DNA of 64,000 nt from Marchantia polymorpha subsp. ruderalis (GCA_037833965.1 AP031358.1:13338001-13402000), one strand, 5' to 3'. Numbered from the stretch's first letter, positions 1-12,408 are shown. A program made the numbers and translations. The notes: generated by a model not told the origin, from the letters alone.

Positions 1-1678
1 CATATATGGGCACATATGGGCAGCGTGTGAGAGACCGTGATGGTGGTAAATCTGGTAGATTTAAGTTCACCAGTTGTAGCAGACTAAATCTCTCAGTATA
101 GGTTTGATTTCTAGGCTACGAGATTACGAAACCAAAGGAGTGGACAAACAAGAGAATGGCATGCACTGAAACAGACTCTAGTGGTGTCAGATTTCCGGTT
201 GTGGTCGTTTCGATCGGAGATTTTGAGTTACTGGTCCATTTCAGAACTTTCGAATGTGTGCCTAGGACGCTAAAACATCTAAAATTTGCTGTCATGAGAG
301 AATTTTGCTGCACTTGTGAGCTACAAAAGTTTGTTCATACCGCTATAGAAAACTAACCTTCTTTCTCTCGATCTCTCAAGTTACTAGCCACAACTCCTGG
401 CAGACGACTGGCATGTCGTGTATTCGATGTCAACTAATTGTGTTCATCGCCGTGGCTCGGCCTTTCTGTCATCTTGTAGAAAAGACATCTCCTTGTCTCT
501 TTTTCGTGCGTGCATTCCACTTACGATTTGACCATTTTTATTGGATCCTGAAGCTGCATTCCAACCCGCTCTCCTTTGCTCTCGATACCCGCAGCGTGAA
601 TCTCTATTGAATGTTAAATATCAGATAGGACATGGTGTTTCCATTACCCTTAATGCTTCATCCACATACATATCCGCATCAGCTCCTAGTCCGAGGTGAG
701 GAGAATCAAACAGAGCCTGAAGAATGTAAACTTGCTAGCCCAATCTTAATCTGGCTGCAAGCGTGGGCTGTGAATTGAAAATGTCCTGACGAACGATCGA
801 TCGAATGAATTTTTAGGCCGTTCGTTGTTCTCATTCTCGTAAATTTCATTTGTATAGCAGGTCATATATCCTTTACTACGGATTCCTTTTGAAGAATCAT
901 ATTCAGGTCCTCTGTCATTCCTCCTCCTTGTTGAGTAGTGCTAAATAGAAGCAACAACGGACGACAGATCTTCCAAGAAGAGCGGATCCAGCAGCTCAGC
1001 GAAGACAAAAGCCAGAAAAGTAAATAGCGGCTGAAGTCGGCAAATTTCGCAGCCCGTGGAAGTTCTGTAGATCATGCCTTCTCGCAACAGAGTTCTGCAT
1101 CGACAGTGTAGTAAAAAGAATTCAAGTGAGAACTGTGCTGCCTGCAGCAGGGCAGCTGTGCTTTTCGGCGCCAGCACGACCTCAGTCCACTTTCAGACCT
1201 GTCCATTGGGTTAGGCACTAGTCAGAGAAGCCTACACTCAGCTCACATGAGATCTGGAATGAACTGAAACCTTCTTATTGCAGATGCCAACCGAGGGATA
1301 TGACACATTTCAGAAGCATCTTACTAAAAGTCCTATAGGCCCGCTCTGACATTCTCAATCGAATGTCCATCTAACGACGACAGAGCAAATCCAATCAACC
1401 GTTCAGAAAGCAATGTTCGGAAGCAGAAGCACGAAAATGATTTGAACCGATCTTCGATGTAAGCTGGAATCGATCGTTGGAGCTTATATCTCTCTGATCG
1501 ATGTAATCTGGTGTAACGATGACAGAAGAAAGCAAAAGCATAGATAACAGAAATCAGGCATTCAATGACAATAGATCTTGCTTGATATGTACCCGACACA
1601 CAAGACTTAAATCGGTTTGCGTACTGTAAATTCTCTCCTATACCGACGAGAATGTAAGGGAGAATACACGATCAGACT
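1..1678. other. Intergenic sequence, no gene recognised
   Basis: Mixed-composition sequence with only short open frames (under 90 codons) on either strand. None has a recognisable domain, and no RNA gene or terminal repeat was seen. It appears to be ordinary intergenic DNA left of the foldback element. Confidence 0.5.
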
Positions 1679-1816
1679 CCAACCTTAGAAATCAAGGCAA
1701 TGCATTGCAGCTAGCAGTCAAATTAAATTGCAAGTCGGTGGTAGCCATAGCCACTGACATTAATTTGTTCTTCAATGCAAATACTGTTTTCTATATGCAA
1801 TCGTGGAGTGAAAAAA
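1679..1816 (+). repeat. Left arm of long inverted repeat
   Basis: Pairs with 2383-2513. Shared blocks include CAGCTAGCAGTCAA, TTGCAAGTCGGTGGTAGCC and GTGGAGTGAAAAAA. There is one small gap near the arm's middle. Confidence 0.7.
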
Positions 1817-2382
1817 AAAAAACCAAGATCGAGAAAACACAAAGCGACGACACGAAGGGAGACGACAACGACTAAGCAGCAGCAGCCACGAGTAAGATTT
1901 GCTGCTACATCTATGAAGTGCCGCTACCACGTCGATAATGGTCACTGCGTAATGGTCACTGCGTCGATAACAAGGGAAAGGAGAAGGATGTAGTAAGGCA
2001 AAAGGGCGGCAGATTCCAACGCGGGTGGAGATGAGGCCTCAAGGGTGATAGTGCTCCGATGCACTGTGTTCCTGTCAGCTCCTGCCCTGCGTCCACCGCT
2101 GCACACGCAAACAGCGGTGGGCCAGTCCCAACCGTGCAGTCACGTGACCATGGTACCACCTACGAAGGGACTCCGAACCCCCCAACGCGCAGAATTGGCG
2201 TCCCGAGCGGCGTGTTGGTGGACCTCAGAGCTCTCACGCGCTCCTAGCTCTGGGAGAGCCCGGCAGGATCTGCCTGCCAAGACACCAACTTTCAGCAATA
2301 TATATATGCATAAAATCACCGTTTTCTAGGCGTATGGTTTAAACACCTAGGGTTCAAAAGGTTTTGGCACCCACGTTTTATT

Positions 2383-2513
2383 TTTTCACTCCACCACTAC
2401 AGATAGAAAACACTATTTGCAATGAAGAACAATTTTCATGTCTATGGCTACCACCGACTTGCAATTTAGCTTGACTGCTAGCTGCATTGAATTGCCTTGC
2501 TTTCTAAGGTTGG
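2383..2513 (-). repeat. Right arm of long inverted repeat
   Basis: Reverse-complement counterpart of 1679-1816. The outer end is GGTTGG at 2508-2513. Confidence 0.7.
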
Positions 2514-4689
2514 AATTTTAGAGGATATGTAGTGAGTGACTTTATTTCACATGATTTGAATGTAGTGAAATTACTGTCTTGAATTGCACAGAAGATTGCA
2601 ACATAAATGCAACTCTTCAATCTATTGGAGAATGAGTGGATTTGGCATAAGTCTAGGGAGACAATTTCATCATAATCTATATTTAGGTTAAACCAAAGTA
2701 AATTTACTTTCAATGATAGAGGATTTCATTTTGACTTTTAGTGAACTTTTAATAGATATCAATTCATCAACATGTGTCTTTGTTGGAAGGAGATTGAGTA
2801 TGTTACTTAGTATCACATTTTTAGCAATGTGAATGTTCAAAGTGCAATGCAACATGTCATTAAACTATTATAACGGGTATAGATGATGATGATATTTTTT
2901 GAATTTTTTAGATATCTATATGAAACCAAGGAATTCTGTAGAGCATGTCTCATATGTAGAGTTCATGTCCAACTAAAATGACATATTCTTTCCTTCCAAG
3001 TGTTGCAAATGATGATTTTTTATATGATATCAAAATATATGGAAATTGAAAAAGTGAAAAAATTATCTATATTATTTGATAGTTCAAGAAGAAAACTATC
3101 TTTAAATTCAAAAAAGAAAATAACCATTTTCTTTTATATTCTTCTTCTAGCAAAAATTTATTTGCATTGCAGTGTTATCATGCATTATTACAATGTCACA
3201 AAGACATGCTTCAGTTGTCTTCCATAGATCCGACACATACATACACAACAAAAAAAAGAACCAACATACAAGAAAAAATATCATTCTCAAAAAGCTACAT
3301 TACCTTAAATTTAAACTTTTTATTCAAAAGTTTTATTTTTTGTAAGTGAGAGATACAGTTAGCTGTACTACATGAATTTACTTTAGATTATATAAACTAA
3401 AATATCTTAGTTAAGAAGTACTTAGTTAACTAGTAACATAATGTTCTTTGACTCTTGTCTTGGAATTTGTAATTTTTTTAATCTATTGATCATAAAGATT
3501 GATTTCTTTTGAAAAACTCCAAGAAAAAAATCTAAATTATGCTTTTTTATAAACAAGATCTAATTAGATTTAAGCCTTATCTGCAACTTGATAGAGTTGA
3601 AATTAGTTATACAAAGATAACAAAATTTTTGTGAAACTCTACTAATGTTTCTTGTGCAAAGCTTGCAAAGTATCACAATATCTATTGAAACTTATATTCA
3701 TAATGATTTTAATCAATGCATCGACTGCATTGAATTTACCTTTAATTTTGATTAATCTAAATTTCTTATCATAAATCGCATCTTATATTGATTTGTTTTC
3801 ACCTTGCTATCAATAACTTGATTTACTACAAATGATTCTAATCTAACTATTAAAATGAAGATAGATAACTCTTTTTTTACAATCTCATTTCAGATTCTAC
3901 AAAACAAATCATTTTTTTATTGCTAATGAATTCAGCTATGCATTTTTGTGAAAATAAATCTCCAACTAATGCATTCATCATCTTAGTATGTGAACACATA
4001 CTAAGTTGTAGAATTATTCTTATCAAAGTTTTGTTTATAATTATCATCAAATCATCAAACCATCAAACACACATTTCTAAATCAAAAGTATCTCAAAATA
4101 CGCTTCATAATTTTCCAATGCAATTTTTTTTAGATTTGATATGCATTTGCTAATGTTGTCTATAATTACAGCTATATCAATTTTTGCATCATCAAATGCA
4201 TAGAGCTTTTTATTGTCATATCATAGGATATTGAAGATATATTTTACTTTCGAATAATACCAATTCAACATTGAGTTTCAAAAACAAAAAATGTGTTTTT
4301 TAAAATTTGATTTAATATGTATTTGCTCATCTTTCCTATACTTGAAGCTATATCAATTTTCACTTCATATCATCATATTCATGAAGCTTTTCACTTCCCT
4401 ATCAGACTATATTGAAGACATTTGTTACTTTTCATTATTACCAATTCAATATTGAGTTGCAAAAAACTAAAATTGTGTTGTGTAAAGAACATAAATTTTT
4501 TTGGACTATTCGTAAAAAACTATTCACATGTTGATTTTTTTTTCATTGGTTTAATCATAATAGTCTTAATTTTTTTTTTTACTTGTAAGTATTTTTTCTA
4601 ATATAATTTTTAATTTATTCAAATCTTTCATCTTGAATGTAGACTTTAGTTGATTTTTGAATTTATCAAGGTGAAATTAAATATTTTCT
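2514..4689. other. AT-rich intergenic DNA, no gene
   Basis: Very AT-rich with many homopolymer runs and stops in all frames. It lies on the 3' side of the minus-strand copia relic at 4690-5080 and may include its eroded downstream part, but no motif could be read with confidence. Confidence 0.4.
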
Positions 4690-5080
4690 AGAATAAACAA
4701 ATCATCCACATAGAGTTAAAAAAATACAAAGCTTTATTTACATATTTTATCTATAAATATGAATCTAAGATATATGTGAAAATTTTTTTGCTTTCATGAA
4801 TTCATTATATATTTGTTTGTCAAAGTTTGTTTCAGTCGTGAAATTGATTTTATAAATTGATTTTTTATTTTTATTTAATTTTTTATTAATATTCATAATT
4901 AGATCAAATATCATAGCAGATATGTACATATCAATAGGCTATTCAATAATTTGTGGATATTATTATGACTCTGAAATTTTTCTTCTGCTAAGTTTTTATT
5001 CATCAATCTAATTTTGAAAATAGTCTTTTAATTTCACTTTAAATTATCAATATCCAGCTTGTACATCTAATTGCTATCAG
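4690..5080 (-). pseudogene. Decayed Ty1/copia reverse transcriptase
   Basis: On the minus strand, 4698-4717 reads LYVDDLFI, the catalytic YVDD box of copia reverse transcriptase. About 340 bases upstream on that strand, 5052-5075 reads QLDVQAGY, matching the conserved QMDVKTAFL-type block at the start of the domain. Order and approximate spacing suit the family. Stops and frameshifts fill the interval, so this is an old relic. Other parts of the element were not identifiable. Confidence 0.6.
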
Positions 5081-5589
5081 TTGAAATTAATTTTTTTCGA
5101 AATATCAATTAATTTCCTCATATTGTCATGAATGTTTGATTGCGTGTTAATTTATATAAAAATATATTACAATAACTTAATAAAGAAATCTTACTTTTCC
5201 TATATTATTTTTTTATAAAAAAAAACTTAATTTTTCTTCTAATTTTTAAAAATAATTTTAATTTAATTTTATCTTCTTTCAAAATAGACGTATTGGTAAT
5301 ATCAATCTTGAACATCATGTCACGGTTAAAAAATCAGTTCACAATAAAACACAAAAATGAATGAATAAACGAATTCACACGAAGATATAATGTGGTTCAC
5401 CATAAAAGCTAAGTCCAAGGTAGAGAAAGCTCATATGAGTGAGAGTGTAAATATCATCTAGTAATACACAAACCTTGGGATTAAGTACCCTGTCACTGGT
5501 GAACCTTGTATCTAAATATAGCCAGGACCTGATAATTATTCCTTAATCGAATTAATCCCAATTATCTTCCCCTTAACTCATTTTAAGAA

Positions 5590-6060
5590 AACAATAACCT
5601 CTGTAAACTATATTGTTACTCCGCGAGAAATTTTACTTAGATGTCAAACACAAGATAACTCTTTACATGAGAGTTAATTAGAATTAAGCCGTAACCATAG
5701 CAAGATATAGTAATAACATAAAGAGTTAATTAAAAATCTAGAGGAGATATAACCCTCGTAACTGATATAATTACTTCGTGAGAAGTTCTAGAATGCAATC
5801 TAATGCGACGACACTCTTAACACAAAAGTTAATTAGAACTAAGCCATAACCATAGATGGATATAATAATAACATAAAGAGGTCATTAAAAACCTGTTAGC
5901 ATAGAGTAAATGTAAATCTCGTACCTTATTTAATTACTTCGCAAAAAGTTTCAGAAAGAAATCTAATGCAAGGTTCTTCTTTACACAAAAGTTAATTTTA
6001 ACTAAGCCGTACCATCACAGTATAGAATCATTATATAAAGAAAAAACTGAAGATACTATG
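5590..6060. repeat. Degenerate tandem repeat, ~155-bp period, about 3 copies
   Basis: Three successive blocks (about 5595-5750, 5751-5905 and 5906-6050) share TTAATTAGAACTAAGCCGTA-type and ATATAATTACTTCGTGAGAA-type stretches in the same order. The sequence just before (5330-5520) has the look of a plant LTR, but no partner or termini were found. Confidence 0.5.
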
Positions 6061-6096
6061 CTAGCAAATTTTATATGTGCTTCCTACTAAGCCTCA

Positions 6097-6879
6097 GCAA
6101 GGTAAGGTAACATTTTAGGATTACCCGGTAAAAGCGTAAAAGATAGAGGTAAAAGTTAGAGTTTTGGCTATAGGTAAGATAAGGGGTAAGATAAAGGTAG
6201 ACCTAAAGGAATTATCCGGTAATTACCGCGTAATCCTCTTACCCATGAAAACCAAAAACGCGGAACTTGTCAGAATTACTCAGAATGTAATTCTGCACAT
6301 TCTCCCTGAAGACGAGAACAAACATCGATTTGTTATTGATTTTCTTCTTTTGTTGGTTTGAATTTTGCATCATGATGTTTTGCCTTTGCCTTGGCTTTTA
6401 GCCAGTAGGTTTTACCTATTACCTTGATTTTATGTTAGTAAAACAAAATCCGGAATTTCACGTTTCCTATATTACACCGGAAGAAGAGAGTGGTGAGTCT
6501 TTACTTGTTTCTACGTGTCTTCTAACTCATGAGAAAGAGATGCACAAAGGCTTTGCATACTAGTGAAGTTTTTTCTACATATGGGTGAAAAAATTTCATC
6601 TTTCTACCCTCAGAAGTCTGTCGTTGCCAGTGCATCCATAATATCAAATTTGTCAAAAGTATATGCCTCTTTGCTTCTTCAGTACAAAGACGTCCCCATA
6701 AAGAACAATAATGCATGTTTAAGCTGAATTGATAATTCCAGCTAAATCTGTATCAAGTAACCAGGTTCCTTGAGGTATAGGTAAATGGAAAAGTTAGATA
6801 GTAATGATGAGAGTAAGGTAAAAGCTAAGGTTAAGGTAAATGCTAATGTCTTACCCGGTAACCTTTTACCTTACCTTGC
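6097..6879. mobile_element. Small non-autonomous TIR element
   Basis: Perfect 14-bp terminal inverted repeats, GCAAGGTAAGGTAA at 6097-6110 and its complement at 6866-6879. GGTAA/TTACC motifs, including TTACCCGGTAA, are dense just inside both ends, as in subterminal binding arrays of hAT-like elements. No coding sequence. The flanks show no clean target duplication, so the superfamily is uncertain and the insertion is probably old. Confidence 0.5.
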
Positions 6880-6964
6880 CATGCACAACTTGTATATTAG
6901 TACAGTGTTGGTTGAAACTTTCTAGAGAAATAATCTTGATCAACACATCAGCTCGATTGAGTTT

Positions 6965-7660
6965 AGCGTCCATCTTGACTAGTTCAATCATGTAAATGTG
7001 TTTCATTCTACTATACTTGATCTAATTCACAATCAAATGTAGAGCATTTTGGCTATCATAGTAAAGATTGATCACGTCAATCGATCGATTCTGTGTCAAT
7101 TCCATCTCCACAATAAGCCTATTGATCACATCAAAAAAAGTGTGTTTCACTACATAGGAGCTTGCAAATCCATATCATGATTTCAGCAATTTAAAAACCA
7201 AGTTGAGCTTTAATCTTAAAGCCAATTTGTTTTCTTATGTAGATCTACGCTTTTATATATTTCATAGAAAAAAAATTGTAATCACATCCATATGTTCCAT
7301 AACAAGATTCAACATCACGATTGGTGCACATACTAGACAAATTATAGCATACTTTGATACAGGCGAGAAAATTTTGTTTTAGTCCACATTCTCTTCTAGC
7401 CACCATTTTCATTTGAAATTCCTTGCTTTGAAGATTATTGTTCTTTACTTGTTGAATTGTACTGCTTATACTACACTAGCAATAAATTAACACCTCATTT
7501 CCACGAAGCTTAACCAACTTCCACGTCTTGGTATTAATAGAACGACTACATTTGCTACTTCATAACAAAAGTTTACTTAAGCTTATTGAACTAAGCTTGA
7601 ACTTACCTGCACAAAGAAGTTTTTATACATTCCAAAATCAATCCAATATCATCTACATAT
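6965..7660 (-). pseudogene. Second decayed Ty1/copia element (RT to RNase H)
   Basis: Minus-strand 7646-7660 reads YVDDI (copia RT active site). About 600 bases downstream on that strand, 7020-7072 reads YYDSQNALHLIVN and 6965-7019 reads KYSRMKHIYM. These match the RNase H blocks CDNQSAlhLakNp and hxRTKHIe. Just upstream of them, near 7190, AEIMIWICKLL matches the preceding RNase H helix. The spacing fits one element. In-frame stops show it is dead. It is separate from the relic at 4.7-5.1 kb, because an RT domain there lies downstream of this RNase H. Confidence 0.65.
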
Positions 7661-8184
7661 TTTGTATCAATATCATAATCTTTGAGACTGGATGAATTGG
7701 CCCACACAACCCTACTAGCATGACTCAATGATTTTCTAGTAAAAGTTTTTGATCTTCATCGTTTGGTGCGGATACATGAGTATCAATAACAATAATATTT
7801 TCTTGTAGTTACTATTTTTCAAGAACTCCACCTATTGCGATGCTCATTTTCTTTGTAGGACAAAATAATTACATATGAAAGCTTTTCTTAAATGGAATAT
7901 TCTTTTACAAACAAAATATTCAAACAGAATATTTTGGGAACTGCTGTGACGTTCCACGCCTGCTTGGTCCTACTCGCATTTATTCGAGATGTCCGCGTCT
8001 GCCCAAACCTAGCTGCTCACCGCGTGTAAGTCCACGTCTACTGCCACGGGTACTGCTTGTGACTACATGGCGTGCTCCGCATGTAGCCTACGCCTACGTG
8101 GATTGTTCGATGTGTTGTCCGCGTCTACGTGTCATGCCACGCGTGTCGCTTGCGCCACGTGTCTATTTTCACTATACCACATAG
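7661..8184. other. Intergenic DNA beside the hAT element
   Basis: AT-rich to about 7940, then abruptly GC-rich with many ACGTG/CACGT words (about 7950-8165). This may be the 5' end of the copia relic plus unrelated flank. No gene recognised. Confidence 0.4.
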
Positions 8185-8349
8185 CCGAGTACTGCATCAC
8201 ACCTCAAAAGCATAGCCAAACCCGATCCATGCCCACGTATTCTCCGCTGGTGGTACCAATACCCGACCCATATCCAAAGAGACAAAACCGAAACCCGAAA
8301 CGAACCCAAGTCACCTCTGAATTGATACCCGACTGGACCCGAATAGATG

Positions 8350-8580
8350 GGAAAAAACATACTTTTTTTTATTTAGCTTTAAGTTTTCGGTGGAACCGAA
8401 ACATGAACAGAGGGGAAAAAAGTGCTTTTTTTATTTAGCTTTAAGTTTTCGGGGGAACCGAAACCTGATGGGAAAAAAACATATGTTTTTTATTTAGCTT
8501 TCAGTTTTCTCTGGAACCGAAAAATGAACACATGTGAAAAATCCAACTGTTCTCTATTTAGCTTTCGGTGATAGGTGGAA
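8350..8580. repeat. ~62-bp tandem repeat in hAT 3' region
   Basis: Four degenerate copies of a unit containing ATTTAGCTTTAAGTTTTCGG followed by GGAACCGAAA, with starts near 8371, 8433, 8492 and 8556. They lie between the transposase stop and the left end of the hAT element. Confidence 0.7.
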
Positions 8581-10672
8581 CTCTAATCTGGACAGTAGAC
8601 GACATTAGCATTGAGCGTAGAAACATGAGATTGTCGAGCTTGGAAGGATGCAACAGGTTGCATTTTTTGCTCATGGTATTCCCTGCGTCCGAGAAGTTAC
8701 TCTCAAATTTTGCGCTAGAAGCTGGAATGGTTAACACAGAGCGAGCTAGTCGAGAAAGTACAGGAAATTCGTTTTGATGGATCTTCCACCAAAATAAAAC
8801 TCTATTTTTAGATAGAAGTGTGCTTTCATCGTCACTACACCTATGACAAATATAGTTGTTGAGTTCTGTTCTCAAAGAAAAATCAAGCTGCACGTCATCA
8901 GCAAGAGGCTTTTCTTCGATGGTGCTGTCGCTCTCAGAACTGTACTCAGCAAGACGACGCACAACACGTCGACTGTCCTCTTTCTTTCTTTTATGAGATG
9001 GCACACTCCTCTTGCCGATGCCAGAGCCAATCATATGATCTTTCATCATATTTTATAGATTTTTTTGGCCAAGTTCAATATCGACAGAGTCAATGCCAAA
9101 CTTGTCTAGACGACACTTGGTTTTAGGATTGAGTAGGGCGGCAATGACATGAATGTCGCTCCAAATAAACTTCTTCCTGATCAGTTCCGCAAATTTTGGC
9201 TTCAAGGCGATGAATGCAGGAGAGTCCTTCTTCAGTGTGGTTATCGTGCCATCTTTCTCCTTGGTGGTGATATCCGCCGCAACAACCTGGCAATGCTTTA
9301 GCAGATTCTGCCGAAAATAGAGTACACTGTGTATCGTAGGCTCCGCAAACATCTCCAGAGCTAGGGTGGCCTCCTGAAAGGGCACTAAAAAAGCAATGAA
9401 CTCCTTGAGAAGCTCATGATCAATCTTATTGACCTTGGAAACCAATCCGCGACCTCGTGCACGTAATATCTCAGTCAACTCCGGGAGTGCTTCGTCAACG
9501 CTGATCATGCAACGGAGGGCAGAATTCCATCGTGTCGCATTTTCCTGCTTGAGGGTCTTTGCAATCTCATCCTGCAGAGTTGCTTGTTTGACATATGTCA
9601 CGAGAACTTTGACCTGATCAATAGTATCAAACAACTCAAGGGCTAGATGGTAAAACTCATAGAAGGGAGCAGATTTTTTACCTTCAACCATTCGAGTTCT
9701 CTTGTCGATAATCGTTGTTAGTATGGTACTAATGATGTGATCACAACACGGTATCCAACCATAGAGACTAGGAATGCCATCTGCAGAGTGCATATTTGAG
9801 CCTCGGTCTGTGACAACTGTAACCTGGTCATATCTATTGATGCCAAATTTTCGTAAAACACCCTCATATTTTTCCAAGACGTCACATCCGTGGTGCGGCC
9901 AAGGAAATGGACTGCATGCAAGCGTGCGGTGATGTAGAATGAACTCGTCATCGATGAAATGCACAGTGACTGATAGGAAAGATACCTTGTTGATGTTATC
10001 GGTCCAAATATCGGTTGTGCTGCCAATCTGAATTCCTTCCGCCAGATGTGCCTTCAAGGCGGCAGTGAGTATCTCCCTTTTAGCATTAGATCGCATCTGC
10101 ACATTTCTACTGATTGTGGTTGGATCAGGAAGAATATTGTCCACAAGCATGCCCACCTTAGAGTTGACCCCAATGTTGAGGACAGTCTGTGTATAGTTCC
10201 TGAACCCTGTGCCCTTCACAATATAAAATGGACGCATGTCAACAGCGCACATGTCCGCCAACGCCACAGTGATGAGTTTCTTCTCACTTGTAGTCGCATC
10301 GCGGCGCGTTGCTGTAGCTGTCATGACTTGATTGGTCTCTGCAGGCGGACATGAGTATTTGGACATGGCGGTGGTTCCGTTGGCTGATCTGTATTGATAT
10401 ACACTGAGACATTTGTTGCAGCAGACAAAAGAATTATCACTTTAACACAGATGTTCACCAGTCTCCTTGATCGCAACAAACAAAAACGATGTCCAGACAC
10501 CTGCCCTAGCTTTACGGTTTTTCACTCGATAATAGAGACCGTCTTCTTTCTGCAAATCTGCGGTGATTTTTGTCTTCAACGTGAGCATATCTTTGGAACT
10601 CATCTCAATTGTCATTGTCACCCATGACAAACCTCGAGAGTAACGGACGAGAAGAGAAAGTGCGATTAACAT
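8558..10672 (-). pseudogene. hAT transposase, broken by two in-frame TAA codons
   Basis: One continuous minus-strand frame of about 705 codons is interrupted only by TAA at 10442-10444 and TAA at 9053-9055; I found no frameshift. The first part has a BED-like zinc finger: a W-x-x-F start (AGVWTSFLF), then CCNKC and a terminal SKYSC, with Tyr where the ligand His is usual. The central part (start at 10366) has the hAT RNase H-like core with TTDIWTD (first Asp), VVTDRGSNM (second Asp) and ATRWNS. The last part (8558-9049) is the hAT C-terminal dimerisation domain (FPVLSRLARSVLTIPASSAK, then FSDAGNTMS). In a working element this protein cuts and pastes the transposon in the nucleus. As it stands it should be inactive unless the stops are read through or spliced out. 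Confidence 0.85.
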
Positions 10673-10882
10673 TGTGTCAAGTCAAAAAATACTCCACGAA
10701 CTCTGTACTAAGTAACCCTAATTTCCATTTTTAAACTTAACCCTATTTCTAAACCATAGTAAGAAAAGTCCAACCCGAAACCGAACCGGACCTTTCTAGT
10801 TTGGTCCAAACCCGACCCATACCCATCGGTTCGGGCGGGTTCGGTTCGGGTTTCGGGTATGGGTACCCGATGCAGTACTCTA

Positions 10883-11266
10883 ACGCATAGCTCGTCCTAT
10901 GCCCGCCACATTTCTGCCACGTGTTGACTTCTTGTCGCTTCGCCTTCGTGGCTTGTCTGCGCTGATGTGTTGGCATCCTTTGAGTTTGAGACGAAGTGAC
11001 GTGGCGGGACGAGTATAACGTGGCGTCGATGGAGGAGATGAAGTGTCCAAATGGGAATGACTTGACAAGCGTTTTGAGGATGACGTGTCATTTGTGAAAA
11101 GCGACACTTGTTGCAGTGGGTTTGATCTTCATTTGCACCCACGCTCGGCCCGCCTGTGCGCTTGTACTTGGTCGCGACTCTGCATCCTCGAGCGACCTTG
11201 CGATCTTATTTATAAGTTCACCAAAGAATGATATGCCAACAACCTTTTTTTGGCAAGGCTATCAAT
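10883..11266. other. Spacer between two hAT-type elements
   Basis: Moderately GC-rich with scattered ACGTG words, similar in texture to the left flank of the hAT element. No gene recognised. Confidence 0.4.
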
Positions 11267-12002
11267 TAGGGCTATGATATGGTCGGGTTGGACCTACCAT
11301 CCGAAAAACCAGATCGGATTCGAATCGATTTGGGTAGAATCCGAACATACATTAGGAAAAGTACAAGGCCAAACGAGCAAGCTTGATTGCCAAGTGGAGC
11401 AATCACACAAAGCATGAGCTTTCGGGTAGATATCATTTGGAGCGGAAACTTGAAGATGATTTTGCTCTTGGGACCTGGACGTGTGCAGACGAGTGCCGAT
11501 CAAGCATTGGGTTTGTCCACAACGGAGCAGATGCAACTTGTTCAGCTTTGACCGCGTGACATCTAGTTCTCGAGAGCTGTGCATTCGCACGAGTACAAGT
11601 ACTGGGGAGATTTATGTGAGGACGAACATCACTTCCTGTTCATACACGTACCCGGCCAAGTGTTTGAAATTCTCTCAAGTTGCTGCAATGTGTGCCGTCT
11701 AGCAAACAGCGTGATGGGTGCTAGCTCGATTGTCAACAATTCTCAAACATATTCTTGTGTCACTAGACATTCTACAAGACACGCATTTCCAACGACATTT
11801 TCAACGACATGTTGGCTAGATCGGTTGAGGTCTCGGCCCAACTAGCCAACATGTCGTTGGAAATGCCCTGGGTTCGCACTTTCGGCCAAATCTTTTTTTC
11901 GGGTTTCGGATCAGGTATAGCTCTCTACCCCAACCCGGACCCGATCCGAACCGAACTAAACTCGGGTTTTTCGGATTTTACCCGAAATCGATCTGAGCCC
12001 TA
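11267..12002. mobile_element. Non-autonomous hAT-like element with perfect 8-bp TSD
   Basis: The ends are TAGGGCT at 11267-11273 and AGCCCTA at 11996-12002. Both are followed inward by GGTCGGGTT / TTTCGGG-type subterminal repeats typical of plant hAT elements. The flanking 8 bp are identical: CTATCAAT at 11259-11266 and at 12003-12010. At 736 bp it has no transposase and must have moved in trans. The interior (about 11350-11870) looks unlike a transposon and could be captured host DNA, but I do not recognise it. The intact duplication suggests recent insertion. Confidence 0.8.
11802..11859. repeat. 16-bp-arm hairpin inside the hAT-like element
   Basis: CAACGACATGTTGGCT at 11802-11817 is exactly complementary to 11844-11859. 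A further partial copy of the left arm (TTTCCAACGACATT) lies just upstream near 11787, so two alternative stems are possible. Confidence 0.7.
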
Positions 12003-12010
12003 CTATCAAT

Positions 12011-12408
12011 ACCTCATACTGTAGGGGCCTATGGTCCCAGAGCCTCAATATCAAGCTATGGGCGATATGTCCAAGATTTACATGCTTGCGGACTCCTTCT
12101 TCATGAAAAAACATACTCGTTTCATCACCTCTCTGCCTCGGAAGCTGTTTTTCTGAAAGATTTTCACGCACCTATGTTCGATGTGTTTCGCCATTGTTGC
12201 TAACACGGACAGCGTGACGCAACGGATGTTGATCTCCTGCTTAGAAACCGTCCAGTCCGGATTTTTCAGGATGGGGCAAATAGGAGCACCTCTCTTCGAC
12301 TTCCACAAAATTCTTCATGGTCACATTTCTCCCCACCATCTCCATGATCGGATTGTTCCCGTCGACGGTTAAATTTATAGAAATATGTCCATATAAATTT
12401 TCCAGGCA
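12011..12408. other. Unidentified sequence upstream of V1
   Basis: Short overlapping open frames occur on the minus strand (12241-12474 and 12078-12308). They could be pieces of one decayed gene with a frameshift, but no family is recognisable. No repeat similarity to the VAMP units was seen. Confidence 0.3.

Larger units (their letters stand above)
1679..2513. mobile_element. Foldback element with ~135-bp inverted arms
   Basis: Two arms of about 135 bp (1679-1816 and 2383-2513) are inverted copies of each other, roughly 85% identical by eye, around a ~565-bp centre. Both outer ends read CCAACCTTAGAAA or nearly so. The centre has no recognisable coding sequence. No matching target duplication was found next to the ends, so the family is open: a decayed long-TIR (Mutator-like or foldback) transposon, or an inverted duplication able to give hairpin RNA. 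Confidence 0.6.
8185..10882 (-). mobile_element. hAT transposon, ~2.7 kb
   Basis: The right end, read inward, is TAGAGTACTGCATCGGGTAC, a typical plant hAT terminus followed by CCCGAA-rich subterminal repeats. The left end at 8185 keeps GAGTACTGCATC (8187-8198), an exact 12-bp inverted match to 10869-10880. The 8-bp flanks, CCACATAG at 8177-8184 and ACGCATAG at 10883-10890, match at 6 of 8 positions, consistent with an old 8-bp duplication. CCCGAAACCCGAAC-type motifs are repeated inside both ends. It carries one minus-strand transposase frame with two stops. Confidence 0.8.

Noticed and set aside
5330..5520. LTR of a copia element
   Set aside because: Texture is LTR-like, but no TG/CA ends, partner LTR or target duplication could be found; mentioned only as a possibility.
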